Shown: positions 41,312-51,665, numbered from the stretch's first letter. The stretch is 64,000 nt of DNA from Rattus norvegicus (GCF_036323735.1 NC_086031.1:41201725-41265724); one strand, 5' to 3'. Notes: a model not told the origin generated them from the letters alone. A program made the numbers and translations.

Positions 41312-41342
<31 letters not shown>
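41186..41342. repeat. (TATG)n and (GT)n with a GCGCGCGC core
   Basis: About nine TATG units at 41186-41235. Then 41277-41342 is strict purine-pyrimidine alternation, GTGTGCGTGTGCGTGTG... with GCGCGCGCG at about 41307-41315 and (TG)n on both sides. It is a strong Z-DNA candidate. Confidence 0.93.
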
Positions 41343-41612
41343 ATGTGTAGGAGTGTGGGTGTGCCATGACATGTATGTGGAGGTCAGAGAGAGCTTTTGA
41401 GAGTGTTCTCTCCTTCCACCTTGCTGAGCCAGGGCTCTCCCATTGTTTCTGTGACTTTCTCAGAGATTCTACGGTCCTGGCCTCCCATGCTTACCTAGCA
41501 GTACTGGGATTCTAGACATGCATCACTATGTCTGGTGTTTTAAATAGGTTGCTCTAGGGGCTAGAACCCGGGTCATCAGTGCCTTTGCCTGCCGAGCCAC
41601 TCACTGGCCCTT
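41343..41612 (-). mobile_element. composite SINE, inverted
   Basis: GTGGAGGTCAGAGAGAGCTT, GAGCCAGGGCTCTCCCATTG, CAGTACTGGGATTCTAGACA, GCTAGAACCCGGGTCATCAG and CGAGCCACTCACTGGCC. Complete. Confidence 0.82.
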
Positions 41613-41744
41613 CCCTGCCTTTTGAAGCAGATGCACATCACTCTTCCCCAGCATTCATTGCTCTCTAAATAAGGATTGAGTTCTGCTGAGGCCACAGACA
41701 GCCAAGAAAAAACCCCATGCGTGTTCCTCATTTTGTAATGGTTC

Positions 41745-41865
41745 AGAGCAGTGTCACTACAGTGAGAAAACAGAGGTTTCACACAGAAGATGTGTGTCTG
41801 AGGTCACCTAGTCATGAGGGGCAGAGCCAGGGCACCACAGCCCCCGTTCTTAATCACTTCGCTTT
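41745..41865 (+). mobile_element. MIR SINE, 3' part
   Basis: CACTACAGTGAGAAAACAGA, TGAGGTCACCTAGTCATGAG and GGGGCAGAGCCAGGGCACCA are the MIR 3' core (GAGAAAACTGAGG, AAGGTCAC, GGCAGAGCCAGG). Confidence 0.72.
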
Positions 41866-42556
41866 TCTTCCTTATAAGTGGTCATGCAAACCTAAAATGA
41901 GAACTAGCCATGGAAAGACCTGAGATCATGTAAAATCTCTCCTGCTCTGCGAGAATGGTGGGAGCTAATACGCATTGCCTGTAGTAATTGGATTGCACTA
42001 ATGGCCTCCTGGTAGCTTCTGTTCCTTCCAGGGTGGTGCTGTGTGGCCTGCTGTGGTCAGCAGGATGCTGGGATGCTGTTAAATCCCACGTATAAGCAAC
42101 TTTTTGATAGCACCTGTGTGTTTCTGGTTGCTTTGTTTGTATCTCAGTTTGCTGTCTCAGAGCCCTGATGCAAAGGTGAGAAACATGCCCAGGCTAGCCC
42201 AATGAGGTGAACCAGGATCTGCCTCCTGATTCCCCCTAGACCAACCAGCCTTCATCTGACCCTTCCATTACTCATGATTGAGCATTACTTAGATCAGTCC
42301 AGCCTAGGTTGCCAGAACCTCCCTGCCTCTCTGTACATACTTGCAAATACCATGCGGTTCTATCCACTGAGTTCCAGGGACATTGCCTCTGTAGCAGTTG
42401 ATAGCCTCATCGTAATGGATACTTAAATGGCAGAGGAATTGATTTTGGTGGCCTGTGGAAGAACATTATGTATTACTTAAACCTAACTTATATTCTGCTC
42501 TGACTGTCCTTTAGGTCTAAAAAGTCTCATTGAATATGTCTCCCCCACATTTTAAT
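41866..42556. other. no recognised feature
   Basis: Unique-looking 690 bp with short GGTCAGCAGGATGCTGGGAT direct repeats near 42060. No exon call. Confidence 0.45.
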
Positions 42557-42718
42557 TTTATATTATTTTTAAGAACTTATATTTATTTTTAATTGTGTGT
42601 CCATGTTGTGGGTTTCTGCCCATGATGTCCAGAGAGGGTGTCAGATCGCCTGGAGCTAGAGTCACAGGTGTTTATGAGCTGCTCATTGTGGTTCCTCTGC
42701 TGAACCATCTCTCCAACA
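42557..42718 (-). mobile_element. B3-type SINE, inverted
   Basis: TATTATTTTTAAGAACTTAT tail, CATGATGTCCAGAGAGGGTG, CAGATCGCCTGGAGCTAGAG, TCACAGGTGTTTATGAGCTG and TGAACCATCTCTCCAAC. Confidence 0.85.
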
Positions 42719-42743
42719 TTTTATTTATTTTAAAATGTACTTA

Positions 42744-42860
42744 GTGTGTGTATATGTATGTATCCATGTGTAGTGTGTGTGTGTGGGGTGAGAGAGAGAG
42801 AGAGAGAGAATGTGTGTGTGTGGGTTTGAGAGTGTGTGTGTTTGAGAGTGAATCAGGGTA
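42744..42860. repeat. TG/GA simple sequence
   Basis: GTGTGTATATGTATGTATCC, GTGTGGGGTGAGAGAGAGAG and GTGTGTGTGGGTTTGAGAGT: an interrupted form of the TG-GA compound seen elsewhere. Confidence 0.85.
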
Positions 42861-43120
42861 TGTGTTGAGGTCAGAGAATTTTGGGGAGTCAGTTCTCTAC
42901 GGCTGTCACGTTCAGACAAGGTTTCTTATTTCTGTCTGTGCTGAATACTTCAGGATAGGTGGCCCAAGAGCTTGCAGTTGGTTCCCATCTCTGTAGGAGT
43001 GCCGGGCTTACAGATTCAGGCTTCTGTCTCTGGCCTTCCTTACACAGGGGATCCAGGGATTGAATTGCTATCACAGTGCTTGTATGGCCAGAGCTTTTCC
43101 CTGCTAAGAAACTTGGCAGC
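42861..43120 (-). mobile_element. B3/composite-type SINE, inverted
   Basis: TTGAGGTCAGAGAATTTTGG, GGGAGTCAGTTCTCTACGGC, GAGTGCCGGGCTTACAGATT, GATCCAGGGATTGAATTGCT and TAAGAAACTTGGCAGCCC. Confidence 0.7.
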
Positions 43121-43121
43121 C

Positions 43122-43360
43122 CGGATTTATTTTCTGAGAGAGACTCTCACATAGTCTCTGGGGGCTGACTTCAAACTAGGTTTGTTGCCAGTGATGACCG
43201 TGGACTTCTGATCCTCCTGTCTCTGTCTCCCCAGCGCTGGGATTATGGGGTACGTGCCAACCACTGTACTCAGTTTTTGAGGTGCTGGGGATGGGACCCT
43301 GTGCTTGACTCACACTAGGCAAACACTCCACCAACGGAGCTACTTCTGTTGCCCCCCAAA
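43122..43360 (-). mobile_element. B4-type SINE, inverted
   Basis: TTTTCTGAGAGAGACTCTCA, CAGCGCTGGGATTATGGGGT, GGGGATGGGACCCTGTGCTT and the ID-like head ACTAGGCAAACACTCCACCA. Confidence 0.82.
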
Positions 43361-43675
43361 ACCCCTCAATTAATTTACAGTCATGGTTCATGTCCAAAAC
43401 CTTCTCGCCATTTAACAAGACCAAGACAATGTGATGCTTTAAATGATGAACAGTTTCCCACAGAAGCACGCAGTTACTGTCCTCAGACTTATTATCTACC
43501 ATGATGGTAGCCTTTCACTTAAAAGTCTACAGTAAGGAATAGCCTTGGGATCACATTGGTACCAGCAAGTACAGGTTTCATGAATGATAACTTGGATTTA
43601 CCACCTATGATCAGCTTTGACACCGTCTATCATGTTCAGTCTTATTGGCCTAAAACAAAAACAAGTCAGGTGTGG
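43361..43675. other. no recognised feature
   Basis: Unique-looking 315 bp between a SINE and an LTR. Confidence 0.45.
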
Positions 43676-44014
43676 TGGTTTGTATATGCTTGGCCCAGGG
43701 AGTGTAACTATTTGGAGGTGTGGCCTTGAAGTAGGTGTGGCCTTGTTGGAATAGGTGTGTCACTGTGGATGTGGGCTTTAAGAACTTTGTCTTGGCTGCC
43801 TGGAAGCCAGTCTTCTCCTAGCAGCCCTCAGATGGAGATGTAGAACTCTTGGCTTCTACTGCACCATGCCTGCCTAGATGCTGCCATGCTCCCGCCTTGA
43901 TGATAATGGACTGAGCCTCTGAACCTGTAAGCCAGCCCCAATTAAATGTTGTCCTTATAAGAATTGCCTTGGTCATGGCGTCTGTTCACAGCAGTAAACC
44001 CTAACTAAGACATC
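43676..44014 (+). mobile_element. MaLR-type solo LTR, full length
   Basis: Starts TGTGGTGGTTTGTATATGCT and ends CCCTAACTAAGACA, so it has TG...CA ends. GCCTGGAAGCCAGTCTTCTC, CTTGATGATAATGGACTGAG, AACCTGTAAGCCAGCCCCAA and the AATTAAATGTTGTCC poly(A) region fit. It is the forward reference for the inverted copies at 566 and 1390, with one internal repeat of TAGGTGTGGCCTTG. Confidence 0.85.
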
Positions 44015-44051
44015 AGGGATCAGCCTACTTTCTCCAGCTCCTCATTTTGTT

Positions 44052-44262
44052 AATAAAGTACTTTTTGAAGAGTTACTTATTTCTATTTATGTGTGTATCA
44101 TGTGCATGCAGGTACCTTAGAGGCTAGAAGAAGGTGTTGGTTCCCATGGAACTGGAGTTATAGGTAGCTGTTAGCCACTTGATGCGGGTACTGGGAACCA
44201 AATCCAGATCCTATGGAAGAGCAACATAACTTTTAACTACTGAGCATTTGCTCCAGCTCCAC
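44052..44262 (-). mobile_element. B3/B2-type SINE, inverted
   Basis: AATAAAGTACTTTTTGAAGA end, GGCTAGAAGAAGGTGTTGGT, ATGGAACTGGAGTTATAGGT, GGGTACTGGGAACCAAATCC and GAGCATTTGCTCCAGCTCC. Confidence 0.85.
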
Positions 44263-44283
44263 TCCTAAAGCTTTATCGGAAAA

Positions 44284-44459
44284 TGACTGCACATGTTTGT
44301 TGATGTGCTGGTCATTTGTGAATAATGTTTTACTGGCAAATGGCCAAGCCCACTGGTTCATGTGCTGCCCATTTTGTTAAAATTGTTTTGGGAATGTAGA
44401 GTCTCTCATTTGTTCGTGTGCTAACAATTTTGTTAATAAAGTTTTGTTGTTGTTTCAGG

Positions 44460-44497
<38 letters not shown>
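44284..44497 (+). repeat. degenerate tandem segment and (TG)n
   Basis: Three loosely similar blocks, each with a TTTGTT..GTGTGCTG..ATTTTGTTAA pattern (about 44285, 44355 and 44405), the last with TTAATAAAGTTTTGTTG. It may be an LTR 3' part. About 18 TG units follow at 44461-44497. Confidence 0.5.
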
Positions 44498-44499
<2 letters not shown>

Positions 44500-45008
44500 A
44501 TAATGTTGATCACACCATGGCTTCTCTCATGTGTTCTGGCTGGCTGCTGCTACACAGCCAGTGAGGAGCTTAGCAAACTGATGGAATGAACTGGTCTGCA
44601 AGGCCTGAGTTGTTTGCTTAAGGCCCTTAAAAGAGAACATTTTCCAGCTCTCACAGAGATGATTTCATAACATGTAGTTCTTAGGACATGGCACTGCTTA
44701 AGTGACCACAAGTTCTCCCGATACTGTTCAGCAGAGAACAGTGTCCTAATTGGGCAGATATGAGAACCCATCCTTCAGGCTACCTCACTTCAATGTACTG
44801 AGACCCAACAGTTAACTTTATCTACTTCCTGATGTGTCTTTTAGGCTTGCTGGGGAACTGTCAAATATTTCCAAAAGTGTCCTATTATATAACTACCATA
44901 AGCTTCCCCCTTTTAATTTAAATGAGGCTTTCTAGGGGAGACAGTCGGAATTAAAAAGGAAACGATTCTGTTCAAGAGCTGGTTGTTTGTTCGTTAGGTT
45001 CTAGCCAA
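44498..45008. other. no recognised feature
   Basis: Unique-looking. A minus-strand frame at 44550-44771 has no motif. Confidence 0.45.
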
Positions 45009-45021
45009 GCCCCCCCCCCCT

Positions 45022-45087
<66 letters not shown>

Positions 45088-45114
45088 GAGAGAGAGACAG
45101 AGAGAGAGAGAGAC

Positions 45115-45161
<47 letters not shown>

Positions 45162-45192
45162 TGGAATGGAATCCATTAGGAATCCATTAGGG
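45009..45192. repeat. (C)n(TG)n(GA)n compound with a GGAATCCATTA duplication
   Basis: C12, TCTC, about 21 TG units, then GA with GACAGA interruptions to 45159. Directly after, GGAATCCATTAGGAATCCAT is an 11-bp unit repeated twice (45168-45190). Confidence 0.95.
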
Positions 45193-45644
45193 GAAGAGTT
45201 AGAGAAACTGATCCTGGCTTCTCTTAAGAGGACCTCTCTGACAGACAACCATGTTGGCACATTTCTGAATGGGGTGGTATTGTTGCAGAGTATAATACTA
45301 TCTAGAGACATTAATCAGGAACTTTTGCAGTTAAAGTGTTTTTTTTGGGGGGGGGGTCAACAATCTCCATTCAGAACTAATAGGGCCCCAAAAGGCCACA
45401 TTCCTTTGGTGTCTGTATTTTTCAAGATGATTCTCTTACCTATGGCCTGTGGCGTATAGTCAGGATTGGCAGGAGCTGAGACAGAAAGGACTTCAGAGTA
45501 GTTTGGCCAAGATAGCTCTTTAGAATTTGAAATGCTTGGTAAAACTTGGCCACTGACCTGGCCAAGGCATGACTAGCTGAGAGAAGAGGGTTAGTCGGAC
45601 TCTGACATTAGAGGAAGTCTGCCTGAGTACTTCATTTCTTCAAG
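45193..45644. other. no recognised feature
   Basis: Unique-looking, with T8 and G10 side by side near 45340-45357. The 143-codon + frame starts in the TG/GA repeat. Its right half has no domain that I can see. Confidence 0.4.
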
Positions 45645-45645
45645 A

Positions 45646-45680
<35 letters not shown>

Positions 45681-45855
45681 CATGTGTATGTATGTGTATG
45701 TATGTGCATGCACACGTGCATGTGTGTGTATGTGTGTGCTCATGTGTATGTATGTGTTTGTGCATGTTCATGTGTATGTGGGTATGTGCGTGCGCATGTG
45801 TGTGCACTCATGTGTGTGTGTGTGTGTGTGTTTGTGTGCACGTGTGAGTGTGTGT
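45645..45855. repeat. TG array with CATGTGTATG variants
   Basis: Pure (TG)n to 45679, then ATGTGCATGCACACGTGCAT dyads and TG-rich units. It is open in three phases, as in the other TG arrays. Confidence 0.95.
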
Positions 45856-46085
45856 GGCATGTGTTTATAGGTCAGAGAGTCTCATTCCTACTCTTAGGCA
45901 GGGCATCTTTTGTTTCTGCCTTCCAGGAGAGCTAGCCTGAGAGCCCCTGGGTGATTTTCCTGTCCCTACTTCCTATCTTATCACTGAGTGCTGGGATTAC
46001 AATACAGACCACCACATCTGGTTCTCCACAGGGGCTCCGAGGACTGAAGTGTGATCACTTTACCTTCAGAGCTAGCTCCTAAGTC
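45856..46085 (-). mobile_element. composite SINE, inverted
   Basis: TATAGGTCAGAGAGTCTCAT, TTCCAGGAGAGCTAGCCTGA, GAGTGCTGGGATTACAATAC and GAGCTAGCTCCTAAGTCCC. Confidence 0.78.
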
Positions 46086-46099
46086 CCTCTCTTGAGCAT

Positions 46100-46180
46100 T
46101 GCTAAGGCTACAGACCAAGTTCATGGCCAGTCTGGGCTATATCAGCACATATCAAAAAACAAACTGAGATAAAGCCAAAT
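46100..46180 (+). mobile_element. B1-like SINE fragment
   Basis: AAGTTCATGGCCAGTCTGGG, CTATATCAGCACATATCAAA and an A-rich end: only the 3' half of a B1. Confidence 0.6.
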
Positions 46181-46521
46181 TCACACCAATCCTTTCTGTG
46201 GGAACTACCACAGTTCTGTGGGACCTAACCTTCTCCTGAGGCACAGCGTTAATCTTCCCTGAAGATGGATCCTCCATGACTCTTGAATCTCCAGCTAGAC
46301 CATTCCATACCTCCCCACCACTGTACCAGGAACCAAACTTCTAGCACTAGGAGCCTTGGGATCATCCTAGCAAGGCAAAGCAGATCCAGGAGACAGATGG
46401 TCATGTGAGCTGAACATGAACTGCTACTGATCATTTTGCAAGGCCTCAGGAAGACCACGTGGGAAAAATGTTACCTCTTCACGTTCATCAACCTCAGACT
46501 AGATTTCAACAACTCCTTCAC

Positions 46522-46785
46522 TTTTGTTTTTGTTTGTCTTTTTGTTTGTTTGTTTGTTTGTTTGTTTTTTGAGACAGGGTCTCTCACAGCCGAGGCTAGC
46601 CTTCTTCCTATGTAGTTAAGAATGAACTTAAACTTCTGATCCTTTTTCTCCACAACAGCAAATGCCAGGATAACCCCACGTACTGCCATGTTTGGTAGAC
46701 AAGTGCTAGGACAGAACGCCGAGGCCTAGTTCGTGCTTGCTAGACAACTGTTTTTGCCAACTGAGCCACGGCCCCAACCCGGCTT
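46522..46785 (-). mobile_element. B4-type SINE, inverted
   Basis: (TTTG)n tail of about seven units, TTTTTTGAGACAGGGTCTCT, AGCCGAGGCTAGCCTTCTTC, AGTGCTAGGACAGAACGCC, and the ID-like head GCTTGCTAGACAACTGTTTT and CTGAGCCACGGCCCCAACCC. Confidence 0.85.
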
Positions 46786-47021
46786 CCTTCACTCTTTGTT
46801 CACTGGCCTGACTGCAGAGCTGCAGCAGTAGTAGTGTGGTGCTCTTTGCAACTTTGTCAGCAGCGGACAGCCAACATTTTCAGTACGTAAGCAGCTATCT
46901 TAGCATATCAAGATTCATCTTTGCTCTGAGCGATAGTCCTGTTGGGCCTGCTGCTCGACAGCGTTACTTGATGTGTTAATAAACAAGCATGTGCACCTCT
47001 TTATCACAATTAAAAGCATAT
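46786..47021. other. no recognised feature
   Basis: Unique-looking, 235 bp, between SINEs. Confidence 0.4.
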
Positions 47022-47106
47022 TTTAGCTGGGGAATACAGCTCAATTGGTAGAGTGCTTCCCTGGCATGTGTGAGGCTCTGGATTTGATCCCAAATACTGG
47101 AGATGT

Positions 47107-47175
<69 letters not shown>
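47022..47175 (+). mobile_element. ID-related SINE whose tail is a (TG)n(AG)n array
   Basis: GCTGGGGAATACAGCTCAAT, TGGTAGAGTGCTTCCCTGGC and GGATTTGATCCCAAATACTG are an ID/B4-type head with A and B boxes. The tail is about 14 TG units (47103-47130) and about 20 GA units. Confidence 0.82.
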
Positions 47176-47176
<1 letters not shown>

Positions 47177-47251
47177 ATATTTTAGTAACCCAGTGTAATT
47201 GATTTACTCTTACATCCTGTAGATTTCATTTTGTTTCGAAAGGTCCTAATG

Positions 47252-47345
47252 CTGGGGCTGGGGGTGTAACTGAGCTGCTACAACACTTGCCTAGCATGCA
47301 TGCAGAGCTCTGGGCTCGATCCTCGCCACTGTAGAGCCTAGGCAA
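47252..47345 (+). mobile_element. ID-related SINE, older copy
   Basis: GGGGCTGGGGGTGTAACTGA, ACTTGCCTAGCATGCATGCA, GCTCTGGGCTCGATCCTCGC. The A tail is gone, so it is older than the IDs at 18 kb. Confidence 0.78.
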
Positions 47346-47355
47346 TGCTGGCTGT

Positions 47356-47740
47356 TGTAGTTTCCTTCTGTTGCTGTGACAAACAGAATAACCAACAGCA
47401 GCTTAGGGAAGGAAGGGTTTATTTTACCCTAAAAGCCACAGTTCATCACTGAGAGAAGTCATGGCATGAACTCAAGCAGGAAACTGAAGCCGAAACCATG
47501 GAGAAATGTTGCTTGCTGGCTTGCTTAGGCCTATGCTTGTCTGGCTTTCTTAGATGGCCTAAGACTTTGTGCCTAGGGAATGGTGCCACCCATAGTGAGC
47601 TGGGTCCTCCTGTGTCAATGAACAACCATGATGGTGCCCCAGAGCTATGTCCACAGATCAATCATGTCTTGGCAATCCCTCATTTGAGACTCCTTTCTCA
47701 GTTGAGTTTAGGTACTGTCATGCTCACAGTTAAAGCTAAC
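47356..47740 (-). mobile_element. MaLR-type LTR, inverted
   Basis: TGTTGTAGTTTCCTTCTGTT, GAAGGAAGGGTTTATTTTAC, TGCTTGCTGGCTTGCTTAGG, GAATGGTGCCACCCATAGTG, GTCTTGGCAATCCCTCATTT. The 99-codon + frame inside it is not a gene. Confidence 0.8.
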
Positions 47741-47745
47741 TGGAA

Positions 47746-47872
47746 CACTTGTACACACACACCCATAATCTTGGCATTCAGGAGATGGAGATGGTAGGAT
47801 CAGGAGATCTGTGTCATCCTCAGCTACATACACAATGTTCAAGGACATTGATACTCTACCAAAAAAATATTC
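47746..47872 (+). mobile_element. B1/B4-type SINE fragment
   Basis: ACACACCCATAATCTTGGCA, GGAGATGGAGATGGTAGGAT and CCTCAGCTACATACACAATG have B1 order at the LTR border. Confidence 0.65.
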
Positions 47873-48346
47873 CTCTACTGAGGGGGTCAGTCTACTCTTA
47901 ATTCCATCTATTGTAGAAATCATAGAGAATTGTGTGGGTGGGGACACTGCCCAGCCCTCTGTTCCCTGTCACTGAGATGTGGCCCTCTCAGTCCTACTCT
48001 AAGCTCTCAGGCAAGAGCTTACTCTGGAGTAGGTGTGAGCTCAGTTACACTTGCTAGCTTTCTTTTTCACTTGTTCCAGGAGTTGAACAGAACCCATGCT
48101 GATGGTTCCATCATGTGAGGAGGAAGTTTGCCAGAACGTTTCTCACGCCAGGCTCTAAGAACTTGTACAAGATACACGATGATTTCAAAATGAAAACATG
48201 TAGGTTCTCTGACTGCTAAGCAGAATTGCGACTGTCTGCTTCTGATTTTTCAGTGAGGAATAATCAGACTTTGTGTGGGATAAATCCCTATATTCAGGTT
48301 AACCCCTGCTTTCCACACCCTTTGTCTCAAAGTTAATATAATTAGC
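47873..48346. other. no recognised feature
   Basis: Unique-looking. No transposon landmark or exon. Confidence 0.45.

Positions 48347-48391
<45 letters not shown>
48347..48391. repeat. (CA)n microsatellite
   Basis: About 22 perfect CA units between TTAGCAA and CCTTTATG. Confidence 0.97.
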
Positions 48392-48393
<2 letters not shown>

Positions 48394-48411
48394 TTATGAA
48401 AGATTTCATTG

Positions 48412-48470
48412 AAGGAGAAAAAATGCATTATATACATTATGAAATTGTTATAGAATTAAAAAAAATCCAC
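48412..48470 (+). mobile_element. short L1 3' end
   Basis: AAATGCATTATATACATTAT, GAAATTGTTATAGAATTAAA and A8 follow the end of Lx-type L1s. Only about 60 bp remains. Confidence 0.55.
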
Positions 48471-48984
48471 AAAACCATACCCTGTTGCTAAGACATATGT
48501 TTCACAAACAACTATGGAGAACAGAACATTTTCCTTTTAACTACAAGGCTTAGGAGGGAAGGCCATATCCCAGGAATGAGGACTTAGCTGGAGGTATACA
48601 CAGGGCTCCAGGGAAATGTTTCCTCCTGGTTGCCCGCTGGCCACCAACTGAACCCAGCCTCTGAGGTGCTGGGTTTTCACTGTAAGTGGGTTTCTAGGAG
48701 TGTGTCATCTAGAAACTTCTTTTTGTAGTGACTTTGCCACAGGAAATCTTCCTGAGCCGTTCTAGAAACTTCTCTCAGTAGGAAGTAACTTTGCCTCAGT
48801 GTTATTTGCTGTCCTGCGACACAGAGCCACTGCTGTGCCATGAGCATCTTTTCCTCTTTAGCTTCTAGGCTGATATTCAGAGTTTGGTAAGGAATGATCT
48901 TCATATACTTAATACTGATATCCCAAGCAGCCATATTTAATGGCTATGGCAATAGCAGTTTTCCTCCTCAAATTTTTTCTTTAT
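48471..48984. other. no recognised feature
   Basis: Unique-looking. An 85-codon minus-strand frame (48677-48934) carries no recognised motif. Confidence 0.45.
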
Positions 48985-49305
48985 GACCGATTGCCATGGT
49001 ATGCCTATGGAGGTCTGAGGACAACTCTTGAGAGTTGGTTCATGGTTCTGATAACTTGATAACTCATGCCACCTTGCCCTCCCCTTGCACCCTGTTGCCT
49101 CTGATCTCATGTTGCTCAGCTAGCCTTGAATTCACTGCGGAACCAAGGATGACTTTGAACTCCTGAACCTCCGGCTTCTACCACCCGAGGGCTGCAATTA
49201 CAATCTTGTACCAACATGCATGGTTTATAAGTTCTGAAGACTAAACCCAGGACTCTGTGCATGCAGGGCAAGCTCTCTACCAACTGAGCCACATCCCCAG
49301 CTCCA
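48985..49305 (-). mobile_element. B3 fragment plus B4-type SINE, inverted
   Basis: 48985-49060 (GGAGGTCTGAGGACAACTCT, GAGAGTTGGTTCATGGTTCT) is a B3 fragment. 49061-49305 (AGCTAGCCTTGAATTCACTG, TTTGAACTCCTGAACCTCCG, GGCAAGCTCTCTACCAACTG, CCACATCCCCAGCTCC) is a B4. Confidence 0.8.
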
Positions 49306-49455
49306 GTTTTCCATTATTTTAAAAAATAGATTGGGATTGAATAGTCACACATTTCTCCCTCACTGTCCTATGGATTTAGTTACCAATGAAATTCTCATAT
49401 TTCATTGGTATTTAAATAAGTATAAGCTCCCTCTGTTCTGGAGGGAATATCACAT

Positions 49456-49491
49456 TTATTATTATTATTATTAAATTATTATTATTATTTC
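49456..49491. repeat. (TTA)n microsatellite
   Basis: TTATTATTATTATTATTAAA then TTATTATTATTATT, so two TTA runs around one AAA break. Confidence 0.95.
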
Positions 49492-49633
49492 AGACATAAA
49501 GAGAATGTGAGTATATAGCAAGGTTATCCATTAAGTAACAGTGTCTCTTTTGTTAAGGGATGGTAGGATTCTTTTACCAGACTATTGATTGACAGATTCA
49601 TGTATGTGCTTGCAAGTCCCCAAAATCAAGTCT

Positions 49634-49636
<3 letters not shown>

Positions 49637-49671
<35 letters not shown>
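49637..49671. repeat. (TG)n microsatellite
   Basis: About 17 perfect TG units at the tail of the next inverted SINE. Confidence 0.97.
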
Positions 49672-49674
<3 letters not shown>

Positions 49675-49990
49675 CACATTCATTTGCATATGTAGGTACA
49701 GGTATTGTGCAGGTGTATGCACCTGTGGGTTCCAGAGCCCATCCAATCTTGGTCACTTCTCCTCAGACACCATCCAGTTCCTTGTGAGACAAGTTCTCTC
49801 ACCGAACCCAGAGCTCACCCAGTAGGCTAGGCTGACCACTGAGTGCCAGGGATCCTCTCGTCTCTACCTCTGCAGTCCTGGGATTGCAGGCCCATGCCAT
49901 CAGCTCTGGTTTCTTTTGATGTGGACTCTGAGGCTCCACACCAGGGCTTTGCGCTTGCCCGGCAAGACATTTCCTCACTGAACTCTCTTC
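49672..49990 (-). mobile_element. composite SINE, inverted
   Basis: TTGTGAGACAAGTTCTCTCA, CCCAGTAGGCTAGGCTGACC, CTGCAGTCCTGGGATTGCAG, CTTGCCCGGCAAGACATTTC and CTCACTGAACTC. Complete. Confidence 0.85.
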
Positions 49991-50094
49991 CTGGTCTCCT
50001 CATTACTGTTTCAGGTCCTTTCATTGAGAAGCTCACTTCTGTTCAGGAGCTCTACACATCCGGCCATTATTGGCTTGAGAAAGCAAGAAGTTCA

Positions 50095-50405
50095 TCTTGT
50101 ATGTGTTCATGTGTGTGAAGGCAGGTGTGCTCCTGAAGGAGAGGTAACCACACGGGCAATCGGTCAGTTCTCTCCTTTGCTCTTGCTTGCAGTACTCCCT
50201 CATCCCCCACTTCATTCTCCAGGACAGAATCCCACGAGCCTCCGGGATTCTTCTGTCCTCTTCTTTCCATTCCATCACAGAAGCTGGGATCGCAGACTCA
50301 CACCATAGCACCAGGCTTTATATTGGTCCTGCTGATCCAAACTCAAGTTCTCTTGTGTTGGTGGCAAGTGTCTTACCCACTGAAGTGTCCTCTCAGGACA
50401 GAGTG
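50095..50405 (-). mobile_element. composite-type SINE, inverted, degraded
   Basis: GAAGCTGGGATCGCAGACTC, CATAGCACCAGGCTTTATAT, TGATCCAAACTCAAGTTCTC and GTGTCTTACCCACTGAAGTG are the B1-like middle and head. The tail side is weak. Confidence 0.65.
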
Positions 50406-51565
50406 GTGAATTTACTTCACAGGCTGGTTTGAATGGGAATGCCTCCCCGCCCCCATAATCTTGGAGCTTCCCACCTTAAAAAGTATGATTAGAATTCAAA
50501 ACGAATCCGACGTTGTATGATGCCTAAGAATGGACTTGATCCCCAGTGTTAGTTCTAAGTCAGTAGCTATATACACGGAAGCAGAGGTTTAAAACCAGGA
50601 GTCTGTTAAAGTTCCCACTAGATTGGCACCTATAATGGAACATCTAGTGCTGGGACAGAAATGAAACTAAGAATGCCGCTGCTGGGAACTTAGGGCAAGC
50701 AGGTGGTCAGGGACAGTTGAACTGTGTAAACCTTGGGTGTGTGACTTTGATCGAGGCCTACAGCTTGGCCTTTCACACCCAGATTCACAAGGGCCTTTTG
50801 AACCTTAGCACTCAAAATACTGAACCCCAAAATATGCAGAGTACAGCTGGTTATAGAGAAGTCCTGTCCTATGAAGGGCCCCAAGTGGTCTGTGGGGAGC
50901 TCCAGGATCACTCCTACTTAGTGAAACTGGTTCCAGGTAGAGCACAGCCGGCTCTGGTCCTCTTTGTGAAGGGCCATGTTTTCTCTGGAAACATGGGAGC
51001 CACCAACCAGAAGACAGAGAGGAAAGAAATTGGGGGTAGAGGAGGAGCGGAAGTCGAAGTGAGAGAAAAGAGCTAGGTGGTGACTCACAGTAGCTGTGAC
51101 CAGGGGACACTGGAAGCCACAAGAACATCTGCGTACCCATGGGTAACCCAGGGCTGCCTTGATTAGGTCTTAAGACTTAAGTGAGACATCAGATGACCCC
51201 AGGGGCTGCTGTGTTCTCTACCACTGAGGCCCCATGAGCCTCAGTCTCTTCTGTAGGCAAATTGGGCCACATGATATCAGTATCGTCAGATAAAGACTTC
51301 TTGCTTTGAAAGTCTTGGAGGCCAACCAAAGAATAGCCTGGGGAGGGGGAATCTCTAAACACAGAGGGACTTTTGTGACAGGCCTGGGCACCCGACTCAC
51401 AGCCAGGGCAGGGCCCATGATAAACTCCTGACTCCTGACTCTGGGAGCAGAGGATGAGATGATTTCAAAGCACTGGGCCACACTAGCCAAGGACACACAC
51501 CCTTTATGCTGACTTTCGACTGCCAGCTCCAATCAAGAGCAATTAAAAGTCGAAAGGAGGCGCAG
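50406..51565. other. mostly unique DNA with a possible LTR edge
   Basis: GGCTGGTTTGAATGGGAATG and CCCCATAATC at 50424-50462 look like the left end of a MaLR LTR. The remaining 1.1 kb shows nothing recognisable. The + frame 50717-51076 (119 codons) has no motif. Confidence 0.4.
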
Positions 51566-51665
51566 CTGTTCTAGTTTTATAGGCGGCGAAACTGAAGCAA
51601 GAGGAGAGGTATTTTGTCCCAGATTTGCCAAGGTAGGCGAGCCAGAGAGTCAACCATAGGACCAT
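51566..51665 (+). mobile_element. MIR SINE, 3' part
   Basis: CTAGTTTTATAGGCGGCGAA, ACTGAAGCAAGAGGAGAGGT and ATTTTGTCCCAGATTTGCCA follow the MIR end (TTTTACAGATGAGGAAACTGAGG, AGAGAGGT). Confidence 0.7.

Noticed and set aside
47498..47797. 99-codon + frame
   Set aside because: It lies almost fully within an inverted MaLR LTR.
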